From Mesorhizobium escarrei (GTDB taxonomy: Bacteria; Pseudomonadota; Alphaproteobacteria; Rhizobiales; Rhizobiaceae): a stretch of 56,448 nt of DNA. The notes beneath the pieces were generated by a model. The model had not been told where the DNA came from. It made no database searches and was given only the letters and a program-made list of their open reading frames with translations. The DNA lies in contig NZ_CAKXZT010000133.1 in the NCBI RefSeq assembly GCF_935825525.1, positions 1-56,448 of the forward strand, written 5' to 3'. Positions 1 to 8,691 of this stretch are shown piece after piece (within the stretch, counting starts at the first letter, position 1; each line of letters begins with the position of its first letter). The position numbers and the translations under genes are program-made.

Positions 1-42
1 CATCGCCTCTACTCGACCGAAGACGTGGTGGCTTATGGCTAA
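1..42 (+). CDS. C-terminal end of a truncated upstream gene
   Basis: Read from base 1, the first frame gives thirteen codons ending in TAA (HRLYSTEDVVAYG). The residues and the GC-rich third positions look like genuine coding sequence. No start lies in the window, so this would be the tail of a gene that begins outside. The family cannot be named from thirteen residues. Bases 43-141, between this stop and the end of the eda gene on the other strand, show no gene. Confidence 0.35.
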   Translation, partial: HRLYSTEDVVAYG

Positions 43-141
43 TCGCAAACCCTCGAGATTGGCAGGAGGAGATCGGTCGGCGGCAACCATCACAGCCTCC
101 TTCAGGCTCAGTCAAAGAACCAAATCCTCTGTGCAGAGGAA

Positions 142-780
142 CTATCGCCCGAGCTTGCTCGCGGCGCGCGCCAGGGCTTCGATTTCGCCCCATTTTCCGG
201 CCTTGACCAAATCGTCCGGCGCCACCCAGGAGCCGCCGACGCAGATGACGTTGGGCAGGCTCAGATAGTCGCTGGCGTTCTTGTCGGTGATGCCGCCGGT
301 CGGGCAGAATTTGACATCGGCGAGCGGCGATGCGAATGCCTTGAGCGAGGCGATGCCGCCCGACTGTTCTGCCGGGAAGAATTTCAGGAAACGCAGGCCT
401 GCCTCGCGAGCGGCCATGATCTCACCGGGCGTGATGGCGCCGGGCAGCAACGGGACGTCGTTGTCCTTCGCCGCCGCCAGAAGCTCGCGGGTGATGCCGG
501 GGCTGACGATGAACTTGGAGCCGGCGGCTGCCGCCTCGCCGAACTGGCGGGCGTCCAGAATGGTGCCGGCGCCGACGATGGCGTCCTCGACCTCGCTTGC
601 CACAAGCTGGATCGCCTCCAGCGCATCAGCGGTCCGCAGCGTGATCTCGATCGCCGGCAGGCCGCCGCGCGCCAGCGCGCGCGCCAGCGGCACGGCATCG
701 GCGAGATTGGCGATCTTCAGCACCGGGATGACCGGTTGGCCGCTGAGGAGCGACAGGAGCTTTTCGGTCTTGCTGGGCAT
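142..780 (-). CDS. eda: 2-dehydro-3-deoxyphosphogluconate (KDPG) aldolase
   Basis: A 212-residue class I aldolase that cleaves KDPG to pyruvate and glyceraldehyde-3-phosphate, the last step of the Entner-Doudoroff pathway, in the cytoplasm. The family pattern is clear: PVIPVLKI near residue 15, the catalytic-glutamate strand EITLRT, GAGTILD, the Schiff-base lysine K133 in FLKFFPAE, and the phosphate-binding CPTGGI segment. Length matches the family. The frame stays open upstream to about 1044, but the ATG at 780 has GGAGAG in front and begins where family members begin, so it is preferred. It stands alone and is convergent with the partial gene at 1-42. Confidence 0.93.
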   Translation of the reverse strand: MPSKTEKLLSLLSGQPVIPVLKIANLADAVPLARALARGGLPAIEITLRTADALEAIQLVASEVEDAIVGAGTILDARQFGEAAAAGSKFIVSPGITRELLAAAKDNDVPLLPGAITPGEIMAAREAGLRFLKFFPAEQSGGIASLKAFASPLADVKFCPTGGITDKNASDYLSLPNVICVGGSWVAPDDLVKAGKWGEIEALARAASKLGR

Positions 781-959
781 TTGTCGTCTCTCCGGTATTG
801 ATCCGTTCAATCGGTTAGCAGAAGGCCGGTTTTCTGTCCACGAAGCGAAGCGTGTCGCGATGTCACGCGCCGCCCACAAGTCCGTCAGACCGGCCGTCAA
901 AGCCACCGAGGAGAAGCTGCTTCGCGCGCAAGCCTTGAATCGGCTTTCATGAGCGTTTA

Positions 960-1895
960 GTGGCTTCGGCGATGACACTGCCCAATCCACCCTTGCGCGT
1001 TGCCGCGCTCTACAGGTTTGCCCGGCTCTACGGGTTCGAGGCATTGCGCGCGCCGCTCGCCGCCTTCTGCTGCGGACGCGGTATCAAGGGCACGCTGCTG
1101 CTGGCGCATGAGGGCATCAACGGCACGGTCGCCGGCGGCGAAGCTGACATCGCCGCGCTCATCGATCATCTCGAATCCATCGAAGGTCTCGCCGGTCTCG
1201 AGGTCAAGTACAGCAACGCCGCGGTGATGCCGTTCCACCGCATGAAGGTGCGGCTGAAGCGCGAGATCGTCACCATGGGCGTTAGCGATATCGATCCGGC
1301 GGCAAGCGCTGGCACCTATGTCGCACCGGCCGACTGGAACGCGCTGATATCGGATGCGGATACGATCGTCATCGACACGCGCAACGCCTACGAAGTATCG
1401 ATCGGCACTTTCAAGGGAGCGGTCGATCCCGCGACAACCAGCTTTCGCGAATTCCCGGCCTGGGTCGAGCAGCATCGGGCCGAGCTCGTCGGCCGGAAGG
1501 TGGCCATGTTCTGCACCGGCGGCATACGCTGCGAGAAGGCAACGGCCTATGTGAAGTCGCTCGGCTTCGAGGATGTGTTCCATCTCAAGGGCGGTATCCT
1601 GAAATATCTCGAAGAGGTGCCCGCCGAGCAAAGCCTCTGGCAGGGCGAGTGCTTCGTCTTCGACGAACGCGTCTCGGTGTCGCACGGCCTGGTCGAGGGT
1701 GAGGCCGAACTTTGCCGCGCCTGCCGGCATCCGCTGACCGGGCAGGACCTGCTGTCGCCGAAATACACCGCCGGCATCTCATGCCCGCATTGCTACGATG
1801 CCCGTTCCGACGAGGATCGCGCCCGCTACGCCGAGCGTCACCGCCAAGTCGAGCTTGCGCAAGCGCAAGGCAGGGCTCCGCACATCGGACGTTAG
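960..1895 (+). CDS. trhO: tRNA uridine(34) hydroxylase, rhodanese-like
   Basis: A protein of 307-311 residues of the YceA/TrhO (UPF0176) family, which introduces the oxygen that leads to 5-hydroxyuridine at the wobble base of tRNA. Domain order is an N-terminal acylphosphatase-like part (residues 10-100, with GIKGTLLLAHEGINGTVAG), a rhodanese domain (about 125-225) and a C-terminal cysteine-rich tail with CRACRHPL and CPHC pairs, likely a zinc site. The active-site cysteine is in the CTGGIRCEKA loop (C185 from the GTG start). The start is either GTG at 960 or ATG at 972; neither has a strong ribosome binding site. The stop overlaps a 44-bp palindrome. Confidence 0.9.
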   Translation: MASAMTLPNPPLRVAALYRFARLYGFEALRAPLAAFCCGRGIKGTLLLAHEGINGTVAGGEADIAALIDHLESIEGLAGLEVKYSNAAVMPFHRMKVRLKREIVTMGVSDIDPAASAGTYVAPADWNALISDADTIVIDTRNAYEVSIGTFKGAVDPATTSFREFPAWVEQHRAELVGRKVAMFCTGGIRCEKATAYVKSLGFEDVFHLKGGILKYLEEVPAEQSLWQGECFVFDERVSVSHGLVEGEAELCRACRHPLTGQDLLSPKYTAGISCPHCYDARSDEDRARYAERHRQVELAQAQGRAPHIGR

Positions 1896-1935
1896 AGCGA
1901 CGTGCGTCCGCTTGGACGCACAAAGCACGCTCTAA
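1892..1935. repeat. 44-bp palindromic repeat, TTAGAGCG family, copy 1
   Basis: Outer arms TTAGAGCG and CGCTCTAA enclose an inner hairpin GTGCGTCC-GCTT-GGACGCAC. The left arm overlaps the trhO stop codon. A second element of exactly 44 bp with the same outer arms lies at 29223-29266. The hairpin may also end or stabilise trhO mRNA. There is no U-run, so a classical terminator is not claimed. Confidence 0.8.
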
Positions 1936-2073
1936 ACACTCCTGGCATCATCTCGTTTGTGCCATCACCGGCAAAGCGCCCAGCCGTCATTGTAATGTCC
2001 ATATGTGGGGCCTACCTGTTCAACGTCCGAAAACCTGCCCGGCGCTTTCGGCCGGCCAATTCTGGAGGCATTG

Positions 2074-2853
2074 ATGTTCGATCCCAAGAAGCTCCTCACC
2101 GATCTGCTCGGCTCGCAAATTCCCGGAACCGGGTCGACCGTGCGCGACAAAGGGGGCCAGGCGATGCAGATGGCCAAGGACAATCCGCTGGCCGCGGGCG
2201 CGCTGGCTGCGGTGCTGCTCGGAACCGGCGCCGGCCGTCAGGTCACCGGCACGGCGGTGAAGCTTGGTGGGCTGGCCGTTGTCGGCGGCCTCGCCTACAA
2301 GGCCTACCAGAACTACAAGAACGGCAAAGCGCCGGCGGAGGCCACGGCCGGTCAACCGGAATTGCTGCCGCCGCCCGCCGACACCAGCTTTCATCCCTCA
2401 CAAGCGCCGCAAGGCGAGGACGAATTCACGCTGACGCTGGTGCGCGCGATGATTTCGGCGGCGAAGGCCGACGGCCATATCGATGACGACGAACGGCAAA
2501 AGATCGCCGGCAAGCTCAGCCTCGCGGGCATCGACTCCGACGCGGAGAAATTCCTGATGTCGGAACTGGAGAGGCCGCTCGACCTGGATACGCTGGTCGC
2601 CGGCGCCCAAACCGACGCCCAGAAGCTCGAGCTCTACACCGCCTCGCGCCTCGCCATAGATCCGAATACACGTGCCGAACGCGGCTATCTCGATCTGCTC
2701 GCCGGCCGCCTCAGCTTGCCCGATGCACTGCTCGACCATGTCGAGGCGACGGTGTCGGCGGCAAAAGTGCCGGCGCCAGAGGTGCCGGAGTCAAGGGTTT
2801 CGGCGTCGGGGGTGCCGGGATCGGGCAAGGCAACCGCCAATTCGCGCTGGTAG
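2074..2853 (+). CDS. DUF533 / TerB-like tellurite-resistance family protein
   Basis: A 259-residue protein. Residues 1-110 hold a charged N-terminus (MFDPKKLLTDLLGS), a glycine/alanine-rich, probably membrane-associated stretch (AAGALAAVLLGTGAG and GLAVVGGLAYKAYQNY) and a low-complexity linker. Residues about 115-235 form an all-helical TerB-like DUF533 domain with the acidic ISAAKADGHIDDDE motif typical of metal-binding TerB folds. The tail is a repetitive V-P-E-S/V-S-A-S-G region. Function is unknown; family members are inner-membrane proteins. The ATG at 2074 has TGGAGG upstream and a typical N-terminus; the longer open frame above it is not conserved-looking. It is followed by a strong terminator. 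Confidence 0.85.
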   Translation: MFDPKKLLTDLLGSQIPGTGSTVRDKGGQAMQMAKDNPLAAGALAAVLLGTGAGRQVTGTAVKLGGLAVVGGLAYKAYQNYKNGKAPAEATAGQPELLPPPADTSFHPSQAPQGEDEFTLTLVRAMISAAKADGHIDDDERQKIAGKLSLAGIDSDAEKFLMSELERPLDLDTLVAGAQTDAQKLELYTASRLAIDPNTRAERGYLDLLAGRLSLPDALLDHVEATVSAAKVPAPEVPESRVSASGVPGSGKATANSRW

Positions 2854-2974
2854 GCTTCAGGGCCGCGGAGAGCGGGAATCCGACGTCGTTTCGCGTTAAT
2901 GTCTCGTTTACCCAGGAAGCGCATGATTTTAAGCAGTCGGATCGGCTTTCCTCCTCCCAGGCCGGTTCAGATCA

Positions 2975-3002
2975 GGGCGGCCGCCAATGGCCGCCCTTTT
3001 CT
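2975..3002 (+). terminator. Intrinsic terminator after the DUF533 gene
   Basis: A perfect 8-bp stem GGGCGGCC / GGCCGCCC with the loop GCCAAT, followed directly by TTTTC. It lies about 120 bp after the DUF533 stop. Confidence 0.72.
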
Positions 3003-3015
3003 TCGGAGCCGGTTA

Positions 3016-3061
3016 GCGCATGATCGGAAATCGGAATCGATTTTTGGAAGCGATCATGCGC
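3016..3061. repeat. Palindromic intergenic repeat, CATGATC family, copy 1
   Basis: Arms GCGCATGATCG and CGATCATGCGC enclose a purine-rich centre with GGAAATCGGAATCG. Related elements lie at 6265-6333 and 29163-29210. This repeat type is common in Mesorhizobium-like genomes (recalled, not searched). Confidence 0.78.
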
Positions 3062-3131
3062 AAAATCAAATTGCTCGAAATCAAGGTGCTATGGCGTCCT
3101 TGCGGACACGCGGCGCTGTAGGAGGACAGTT

Positions 3132-3887
3132 ATGACAGACTACAAAACAGCCATCGTCACCGGCGCCGGCACGGGCATCGGCAAAAGCGTTGCTACGGCG
3201 CTGCTCAGGTCCGGCTGGAACACGGTATTCTGCGGCCGCCGCAAGCCGGTGCTGGACCAGGCGATCACTGAGGCCGGATCGGCACGTGCCAAGGCGCTGG
3301 CGGTCGCCTGCGACATCAGCAAGGCCGAGCAGGTCGACGAGATGTTCGAGACGGTGGCGGCGGCTTTCGGTCGTGTCGACCTGCTCTTCAACAATGCCGG
3401 CGCGGGCTACAGGTCGACATTGATCGACGAGATCCCCGTCGAGGTGTGGAACGACATCGTCGGGGTCAATCTCACCGGCTCCTTCCTGTGCGCCCGCGCC
3501 GCCTTCGGCGCCATGCGCAGGCAGAAGCCGATGGGCGGCCGCATCATCAACAACGGCTCGGTGTCTGCCTATGCGCCGCGCCCTGGCTCAGTGCCCTATA
3601 CCGCGACCAAGCACGCCATTACCGGGCTGACCAAGACGCTGGCGCTGGACGGCCGGCCCTATGATATCGCCTGCGGCCAGATCGACATCGGCAACGCCCT
3701 GACCGACATGGCGCAGGCGATGACGGTCGGCGTGCCGCAAGCCAATGGCTCCATCGCCGCCGAAGCTGTGATGGATGTTCAGCACGTCGCCGATGCCGTC
3801 GTCCATATGGCCAGCCTGCCGCTCGACGCCAATGTGCTGTTCATGACCGTAATGGCGACGAAGATGCCGTATATCGGGCGAGGGTGA
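3132..3887 (+). CDS. Short-chain dehydrogenase/reductase (SDR)
   Basis: A 251-residue classical SDR using NAD(P)H. It shows the cofactor motif TGAGTGIG near residue 10, the NNAG motif (LLFNNAGAG) near 90, catalytic serine in NNGSVSAY, and the YTATK tyrosine/lysine pair near 155. The FCGRRK turn after the second strand has two arginines, which favours NADP(H). The substrate cannot be deduced. GGAGGACAG lies just before the ATG. The gene is alone on its strand and converges with the YCII gene 9 bp downstream. Confidence 0.88.
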   Translation: MTDYKTAIVTGAGTGIGKSVATALLRSGWNTVFCGRRKPVLDQAITEAGSARAKALAVACDISKAEQVDEMFETVAAAFGRVDLLFNNAGAGYRSTLIDEIPVEVWNDIVGVNLTGSFLCARAAFGAMRRQKPMGGRIINNGSVSAYAPRPGSVPYTATKHAITGLTKTLALDGRPYDIACGQIDIGNALTDMAQAMTVGVPQANGSIAAEAVMDVQHVADAVVHMASLPLDANVLFMTVMATKMPYIGRG

Positions 3888-3896
3888 GCGGCCGGT

Positions 3897-4277
3897 CTAA
3901 GATGGCGTGACCGAAAGCGGCACGCCGGGAAGATACAGCGAAATAGGGCGGATTTCGTAGACGGCGGTCGGATTGACGCGGCGAAGGTCGCGTGCAATCG
4001 CGATCGCGGCATCGCGGGTGGCGCAGTCGACGACATAAAGTCCCAACAATTGCTCCTTGGTCTCGGCGAAGGGCCCGTCAATGACCATCCCGGCGCCCGG
4101 CCCGCGCAAGGTGCACGCGTCTTGTGTCGCCCCGAGCCGCGCCGCCGGGCCGAGGCTGCCTTCCCGGTAAAGCCGTTCGTGGATCTGGAGCAGGTCGGTC
4201 ATCAGCGCCGCGTCCTCCTCCGGCGTCAGCGCCGTGATCACTTCTTCCACGTGATAGGCGAGGATTGCATAAAACAT
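3897..4277 (-). CDS. YCII-related (DGPF) domain protein
   Basis: A 126-residue single YCII-domain protein. Visible features are the MFYAILAYH first strand, a histidine-bearing helix, and the signature G-MVIDGPFAETKEQLLG that includes the DGPF residues; the C-terminus EIRPIS closes the ferredoxin-like fold. DGPF proteins often partner with ECF sigma factors (as at 53094-54736), but no sigma gene adjoins this one. AGGAGA lies 6-7 bases before the chosen ATG. It is 34 bp downstream of the aminotransferase on the same strand and may be cotranscribed. Confidence 0.87.
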   Translation of the reverse strand: MFYAILAYHVEEVITALTPEEDAALMTDLLQIHERLYREGSLGPAARLGATQDACTLRGPGAGMVIDGPFAETKEQLLGLYVVDCATRDAAIAIARDLRRVNPTAVYEIRPISLYLPGVPLSVTPS

Positions 4278-4311
4278 CTGACGTCTCCTTTTTCGTCGTC
4301 GTTTCCCGCCC

Positions 4312-5496
4312 TCACTTCGCCAGAAACGTCTTGATCCGCTCCAGCGCGCGCAGGATGTTCTCCTCGGAATTGGCGTAGGACAGCCTGACATAGCCTTCGC
4401 CGAGAATGCCGAAATCAGGTCCGCCGATCAGCGCCACGCCGGCATCCTCAAGCAAAGCCGAGGCGAGTTTCTTGGCCTTCCAGCCGGTTTTTGAAACATT
4501 GGGAAAGGCATAGAAAGCGCCTTTCGGCGTGATGCAGGAAACGCCAGGCAAGGCGTTCAAGCCTTCGACCACGACCTTCCGGCGGCGGTCGAAGGCGCGC
4601 ATCATCTTGTCGACGTCGTCCTGCGGGCCGTCGATGGCGGCGATGCCGGCATACTGGCTCGGCGCGTTGACGCAGGACCAGCAATTGACCGCCAGCTTGC
4701 GCACCTTGTCGTAGAGGTGGGCGCCCGTGTCGCCGTTCGGCCAGATCGACCAGCCCATACGCCAGCCGGTCATCGCCCAGGTCTTCGACCAGCCGTTGAG
4801 CACGATCAGTCGGTCGCGGATCTCGGGGAAATTGAGCAGCGAGCAGTGCGTCTCGCCGTCATAGGTCATCACGTCGTAGATCTCGTCGGAGAGGATGGCG
4901 ACGTCCGGGTGCGCTTCCAGTCCCTTGACCAGCTTCTCGATCTCGGCGCGGGGGGTGACCCCGCCGGTCGGGTTGGCCGGCGAGTTGAGGATGAGCAGCC
5001 TGGTCTTCGGCGTGATCAGCGCCAGCGTCTCCTGCGCCGAGAAGGCAAAGCCGTTCTCCTCGCGCATCGGCACCGGTATCGGAGCAGCACCGGTGAACTC
5101 GATCATCGAGCGATAGATGGGAAAGCCGGGATCGGGATAGAGGATCTCGGCGCCCGGTTCGCCGAACATGAGGATTGCGGCGAACATGGTCGGCTTGCCG
5201 CCGGGCAGGATCATCACCGCCTCGGGCGACACCTCGACGCCGGTGGTGGTCAGCGTGCGGCGCACCACCGCTTCGCGTGTCGCCAGCAGGCCGTTGGCCG
5301 GCGTATAGCCGTGATGGCCGTCGCGCAGCGCTTTGATCGCGGCCTCGACGATGTGCTGCGGCGTCTTGAAGTCGGGCTGGCCGATGCCGAGATTGACGAT
5401 ATCGCGGCCCTGATGGGCGAGCGCGGTGGCACGAGCCAGCACCGCGAATGCGTTTTCCTCGCCGAGACGATCGAAGGCCGAAATCGTGTGGAGCAT
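4312..5496 (-). CDS. Class I/II PLP-dependent aminotransferase
   Basis: A 394-residue fold-type I aminotransferase. It has the substrate-arm motif NLGIGQPDF, the YTPANGLLATREAV segment, YPDPGFPIY, NSPANPTGG (cofactor-ring asparagine), SDEIYD, and the PLP lysine K238 in NGWSKTWAMTGWR, followed by RLSYANSEENI with the carboxylate-binding arginine. The pattern fits the aspartate/alanine aminotransferase subgroup; the true amino donor is not determined. The ATG at 5496 is chosen because the upstream extension begins at a TTG and reads unlike the family. It diverges from the GNAT gene at 5580. Confidence 0.9.
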   Translation of the reverse strand: MLHTISAFDRLGEENAFAVLARATALAHQGRDIVNLGIGQPDFKTPQHIVEAAIKALRDGHHGYTPANGLLATREAVVRRTLTTTGVEVSPEAVMILPGGKPTMFAAILMFGEPGAEILYPDPGFPIYRSMIEFTGAAPIPVPMREENGFAFSAQETLALITPKTRLLILNSPANPTGGVTPRAEIEKLVKGLEAHPDVAILSDEIYDVMTYDGETHCSLLNFPEIRDRLIVLNGWSKTWAMTGWRMGWSIWPNGDTGAHLYDKVRKLAVNCWSCVNAPSQYAGIAAIDGPQDDVDKMMRAFDRRRKVVVEGLNALPGVSCITPKGAFYAFPNVSKTGWKAKKLASALLEDAGVALIGGPDFGILGEGYVRLSYANSEENILRALERIKTFLAK

Positions 5497-5579
5497 TTTT
5501 CCCGTCCGTGTGGTTCTTTCACCGAGCGAGCGTTTTTGTGAGCGTCCTTTCGCAAAAGTCAAACGGATTGGAACTTTGG

Positions 5580-6266
5580 GTGTCGGAAAATCTCAAGAAT
5601 TGGCAACCGCGCCCGCGGCCGGAGCGCAAGGTGCTGGAGGGGCGCACCGTCAGGCTTGAGCCGCTGAGCTCCGAAAAGCATGGCGACGGCCTGTTCGAGG
5701 CGTCGTCGGTGCCTGATGTCGACGGCCGCTTCGCTTGGCTGCCCGATTATCCGCCGCAGACCCGCGCCGCCTTGCAGCCGTGGCTGGACCAGGCCGAAGC
5801 CAGCGAGGACCCGCTGTTCTTCACCGTCATCGACAAGGGCAGCGGCAAGGTCGCCGGACGCCAGACGCTGATGCGCATCGACCCTGCCTATGGCGTTATC
5901 GAGATTGGAAACATCTATTGGGGTCCGCTGATCTCGCGCAAGCCGGCGGCGACGGAAGCGCAGTTCCTGTTCATGAAATACATTTTCGATGAGCTTGGCT
6001 ATCGCCGCTACGAATGGAAATGCAACAGCCGCAACGAGCCGTCGAAGCGGGCGGCGGACCGTTTCGGCTTCAAGTTCGAGGGCATTTTCCGCCAGCATCT
6101 TGTGGTCAAGGGCGAAAACCGCGATACCGCGTGGTACTCGATCATCGACAAGGAGTGGCCGGCACTGCGCAGAGCCTATGAGGCATGGCTCGATCCGGGC
6201 AATTTCGATGGCGACGGCCGGCAGAAGCGACGGCTCGAGGATTTCCGCGCCGAGTTCGGCGCCTGA
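5580..6266 (+). CDS. GNAT N-acetyltransferase, RimJ/RimL-like
   Basis: A 228-residue GNAT-fold protein of the group that resembles ribosomal-protein-alanine acetyltransferases. The early strand is EGRTVRLEPL, then IGNIYWGPLISRKPAATEA and the C-terminal NEPSKRAADRFGFKFEGIFRQH, the usual acetyl-CoA-domain ending. The acceptor is unknown; many such genes act on small molecules or protein N-termini. The start is GTG at 5580 (VSENLKNW); TTG at 5568 is an in-frame alternative. A palindromic repeat begins on its stop codon. Confidence 0.84.
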   Translation: MSENLKNWQPRPRPERKVLEGRTVRLEPLSSEKHGDGLFEASSVPDVDGRFAWLPDYPPQTRAALQPWLDQAEASEDPLFFTVIDKGSGKVAGRQTLMRIDPAYGVIEIGNIYWGPLISRKPAATEAQFLFMKYIFDELGYRRYEWKCNSRNEPSKRAADRFGFKFEGIFRQHLVVKGENRDTAWYSIIDKEWPALRRAYEAWLDPGNFDGDGRQKRRLEDFRAEFGA

Positions 6267-6333
6267 CCATGATCCTGAAAAGTGGAAGCCGGTTTTTGCT
6301 GCGCTGACCTTCGGTTCGGGCAAGATCATGGTC
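6265..6333. repeat. Palindromic repeat, CATGATC family, copy 2
   Basis: Arms GACCATGATC and GATCATGGTC bracket a centre with AAAAGTGGAAGCCGG. The left arm overlaps the GNAT stop codon, and the right arm ends 67 bp before the CDF gene. It is the longest and most diverged of the three copies seen. Confidence 0.7.
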
Positions 6334-6400
6334 AAAACAAGAAGACAGAGCCTCCTTCCGATTCTGCCGGGATGGATCAGGCTCTAACAGGAGTTCGCAG

Positions 6401-7384
6401 GTGGCGTATACCCACGACCATAGTTCGCAAGGGCATGACCGCAGCCATGGCGCCGGTCATGTGCACGGCTCAACCGACAAGAAACGCGTGCTGATCGCCG
6501 CCTGCCTGACCGCCGGCTTCATGGTCGTGGAGGCGCTTGGCGGTCTCTTGACGGGATCGCTGGCGCTGCTGGCGGATGCCGGCCACATGCTCGCCGACTG
6601 TATCGCGCTCGGCCTTGCCTGGTATGCTTTTCATCTGGCCGGCCGGCCAGCCACCGTTCGCCTTACCTATGGTTTCGGCCGGGTCAAAACGCTGGTCGCC
6701 TATACCAACGGCATCGCCATCTTCGCCATTGCGCTGTGGATCATCTATGAGGCCTCGGAACGCCTGCTGACGCCTGCGCCCGTGCTCGGCGGGCCGATGC
6801 TGGTCGTGGCGATCGCCGGCCTGCTGGTCAATATCGGCTGCTTCTTCGTGCTGCATGGCGGCGACCGCGACAGCCTGAACATGCGCGGCGCCATCCTGCA
6901 CGTGTTCGGCGATCTCCTTGGCTCGGCGGCGGCGATCATAGCTGCGCTGATCATCCTGGCAACGGGCTGGACGCCTATCGATCCGATCCTGTCCGTCCTT
7001 GTCTCGCTGCTGATCCTGTCCACCGCCTGGTCGCTGATGCGCGAAGCGGCCCATGTCCTGCTCGAAGGCGTGCCGGCGAGCCTCGATCGCGACCTGATCG
7101 CCAGGGACATAGAAGGGACAGTCAAGGGCGTGCGCGAGGTGCATCACATGCATGTCTGGTCGCTTGACGGGTCGAGCAACATGGCGACCTTGCATGCTTG
7201 CCTCAACGATGGCGTCGATGCCCACAAAGCGGTCAGCGCCATCAAGAAGCGGCTGGCCGCGCATGGCATTGCCCACGCCACCGTAGAACCGGAATTCGGC
7301 CATTGCGCCGACAGCCATGATGGGCACGATGGCGAGCACGACGATGCGCATGATGCGGCTCCGCATCATCGCCACCATCACTGA
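6401..7384 (+). CDS. Cation diffusion facilitator (zinc-type CzcD/ZitB-like exporter)
   Basis: A 327-residue inner-membrane metal/proton antiporter. The N-terminus is histidine-rich (HDHSSQGHDRSHGAGH), followed by six predicted membrane helices between residues about 28 and 215. The family metal site is present: H and D in LLADAGHMLAD (helix II) and H and D in AILHVFGDLLGS (helix V). The cytoplasmic domain has REVHHMHVWSLDG, and the tail is again His/Asp-rich. HxxxD plus HxxxD in helices II and V fits zinc (or cadmium/cobalt) export. The start is GTG at 6401 with CAGGAG upstream. Confidence 0.92.
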   Translation: MAYTHDHSSQGHDRSHGAGHVHGSTDKKRVLIAACLTAGFMVVEALGGLLTGSLALLADAGHMLADCIALGLAWYAFHLAGRPATVRLTYGFGRVKTLVAYTNGIAIFAIALWIIYEASERLLTPAPVLGGPMLVVAIAGLLVNIGCFFVLHGGDRDSLNMRGAILHVFGDLLGSAAAIIAALIILATGWTPIDPILSVLVSLLILSTAWSLMREAAHVLLEGVPASLDRDLIARDIEGTVKGVREVHHMHVWSLDGSSNMATLHACLNDGVDAHKAVSAIKKRLAAHGIAHATVEPEFGHCADSHDGHDGEHDDAHDAAPHHRHHH

Positions 7385-7447
7385 CCCCGGGAGTTCCATG
7401 GCATTGGTAACGAACTTGATGAATTCCCGCCCTGTCGGAGCCGCGTG

Positions 7448-7654
7448 ATGGATCGCGACACGCGCAACGCAGCGATAGGCGCCCTTTGGGTCCTGCTGCT
7501 TTTCGGCATCGCCGCCTATTATTTGCCAACCGTGATGTTGGCGGTCGGCCGAGTCTCGACCGTTCTTGCCGCTGTTATTGCCGCTGTCTTCATGGTGGCC
7601 ATTTTCGTCGTGTTTTGGCTGCGTGGCCGCAGTCAGCGCAAAAAGGATCATTGA
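7448..7654 (+). CDS. Small two-helix membrane protein
   Basis: A 68-residue hydrophobic protein, MDRDTRNAAIG then two apparent transmembrane segments (about residues 9-28 and 36-58) and a basic tail RGRSQRKKDH. GTG at 7445 is an alternative start one codon earlier. It ends one base before the start of the next gene, so coupling with the epimerase-family gene is likely. I do not recognise a function. Confidence 0.62.
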   Translation: MDRDTRNAAIGALWVLLLFGIAAYYLPTVMLAVGRVSTVLAAVIAAVFMVAIFVVFWLRGRSQRKKDH

Positions 7655-7655
7655 T

Positions 7656-8627
7656 ATGCGTGTTTTGATTACCGGCGCGGCAGGCATGGTCGGCCGCAAG
7701 CTCATCGCCCGGCTGGCGAAGGACGGAACGCTCGGCGGCCGGAAGATCGCCGCGCTCGACCTTCACGATATCGTGCCGCCGCAAGCGCCAACTCTGGAAG
7801 GCGTCGACGTCACTATCCATACAGGCGATCTCGCCGCGGCGAGCGCGATGGAACGGCTGGTCGGGTCGCGCCCGGACGTGATCTTCCACCTCGCCGGCAT
7901 CGTGTCGGGCGAGGCGGAAGCCAATTTCGATCTCGGCTATCGCGTCAATCTCGACGGCACAAGGGCGCTGTTCGATGCCATAAGGCTGGCGGGGTTTGCG
8001 CCGCGCGTCGTCTTCACCTCGTCGATCGCCGTGTTCGGCGCACCGTTCCCGGACATCATCCCCGACGAATTCCACCCGACGCCATTGACCTCCTACGGCA
8101 CGCAGAAGCTGATGGGCGAAGCGCTGCTCGCCGATTATACGCGGCGCGGCTTCTTTGACGGCATAGGCATCAGACTGCCGACCATCTGCGTCAGGCCGGG
8201 CAAGCCCAACAAGGCCGCGTCGGGTTTTTTCTCCGGCATCATCCGCGAGCCGTTGAGCGGCCAGGAAGCAATATTGCCGGTGCCGCGCTCTGTCGTGCAC
8301 ACCCACGCCAGCCCGCGCTCGGCGGTGAATTTCTTGATCCACGCAGCAGGGATCGATGGCAGCGCCGTCGGGCCGCGCCGCAATCTGACGATGCCCGGGG
8401 TCGCCGTCACCGTCGGCGAGCAGATCGAGGCCCTGGAACGCATCGCCGGCGCCAAGGCGGTGAAACTGATCCGCGAGGAGCCCGACGATACGATCTGGGC
8501 GATCGTCAAGGGCTGGCCGACACGGTTCGAGGCGCGGCGGTCAAGGGAGCTTGGCTTTGCCGCCGAAACCAGCTTCGACGACATCATCCGCGCGCATATC
8601 GAGGATGAACTGGGCGGGAAGTTTTAA
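7656..8627 (+). CDS. denD: NAD-dependent epimerase/dehydratase, D-erythronate dehydrogenase-like
   Basis: A 323-residue extended SDR. Residues 1-15 are the NAD site (MRVLITGAAGMVGRKL), with LDLHD ending the second strand, GDL near 68, HLAGIVSG near 86, TSSIAVFG (catalytic serine region) and the YGTQK tyrosine/lysine pair near 145. The RLPTICVRPGKPNKAASGFFSGIIREPL stretch is characteristic of the DenD group, which oxidises D-erythronate or related acids at C2. The assignment is from family memory. Partner kinase and isomerase genes usually found with DenD are absent here, so substrate confidence is moderate. Confidence 0.82.
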   Translation: MRVLITGAAGMVGRKLIARLAKDGTLGGRKIAALDLHDIVPPQAPTLEGVDVTIHTGDLAAASAMERLVGSRPDVIFHLAGIVSGEAEANFDLGYRVNLDGTRALFDAIRLAGFAPRVVFTSSIAVFGAPFPDIIPDEFHPTPLTSYGTQKLMGEALLADYTRRGFFDGIGIRLPTICVRPGKPNKAASGFFSGIIREPLSGQEAILPVPRSVVHTHASPRSAVNFLIHAAGIDGSAVGPRRNLTMPGVAVTVGEQIEALERIAGAKAVKLIREEPDDTIWAIVKGWPTRFEARRSRELGFAAETSFDDIIRAHIEDELGGKF

Positions 8628-8691
8628 TTTCCGTCGATATTCAGGTCACGGTGGGCTGCCGCCTTCCGGTACTACGCCAATTTTCGACCTC

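Noticed and set aside
6470..7705. Minus-strand open frame opposite the CDF exporter
   Set aside because: Mirror of a histidine-rich gene, no motifs, and it would overlap three real genes.
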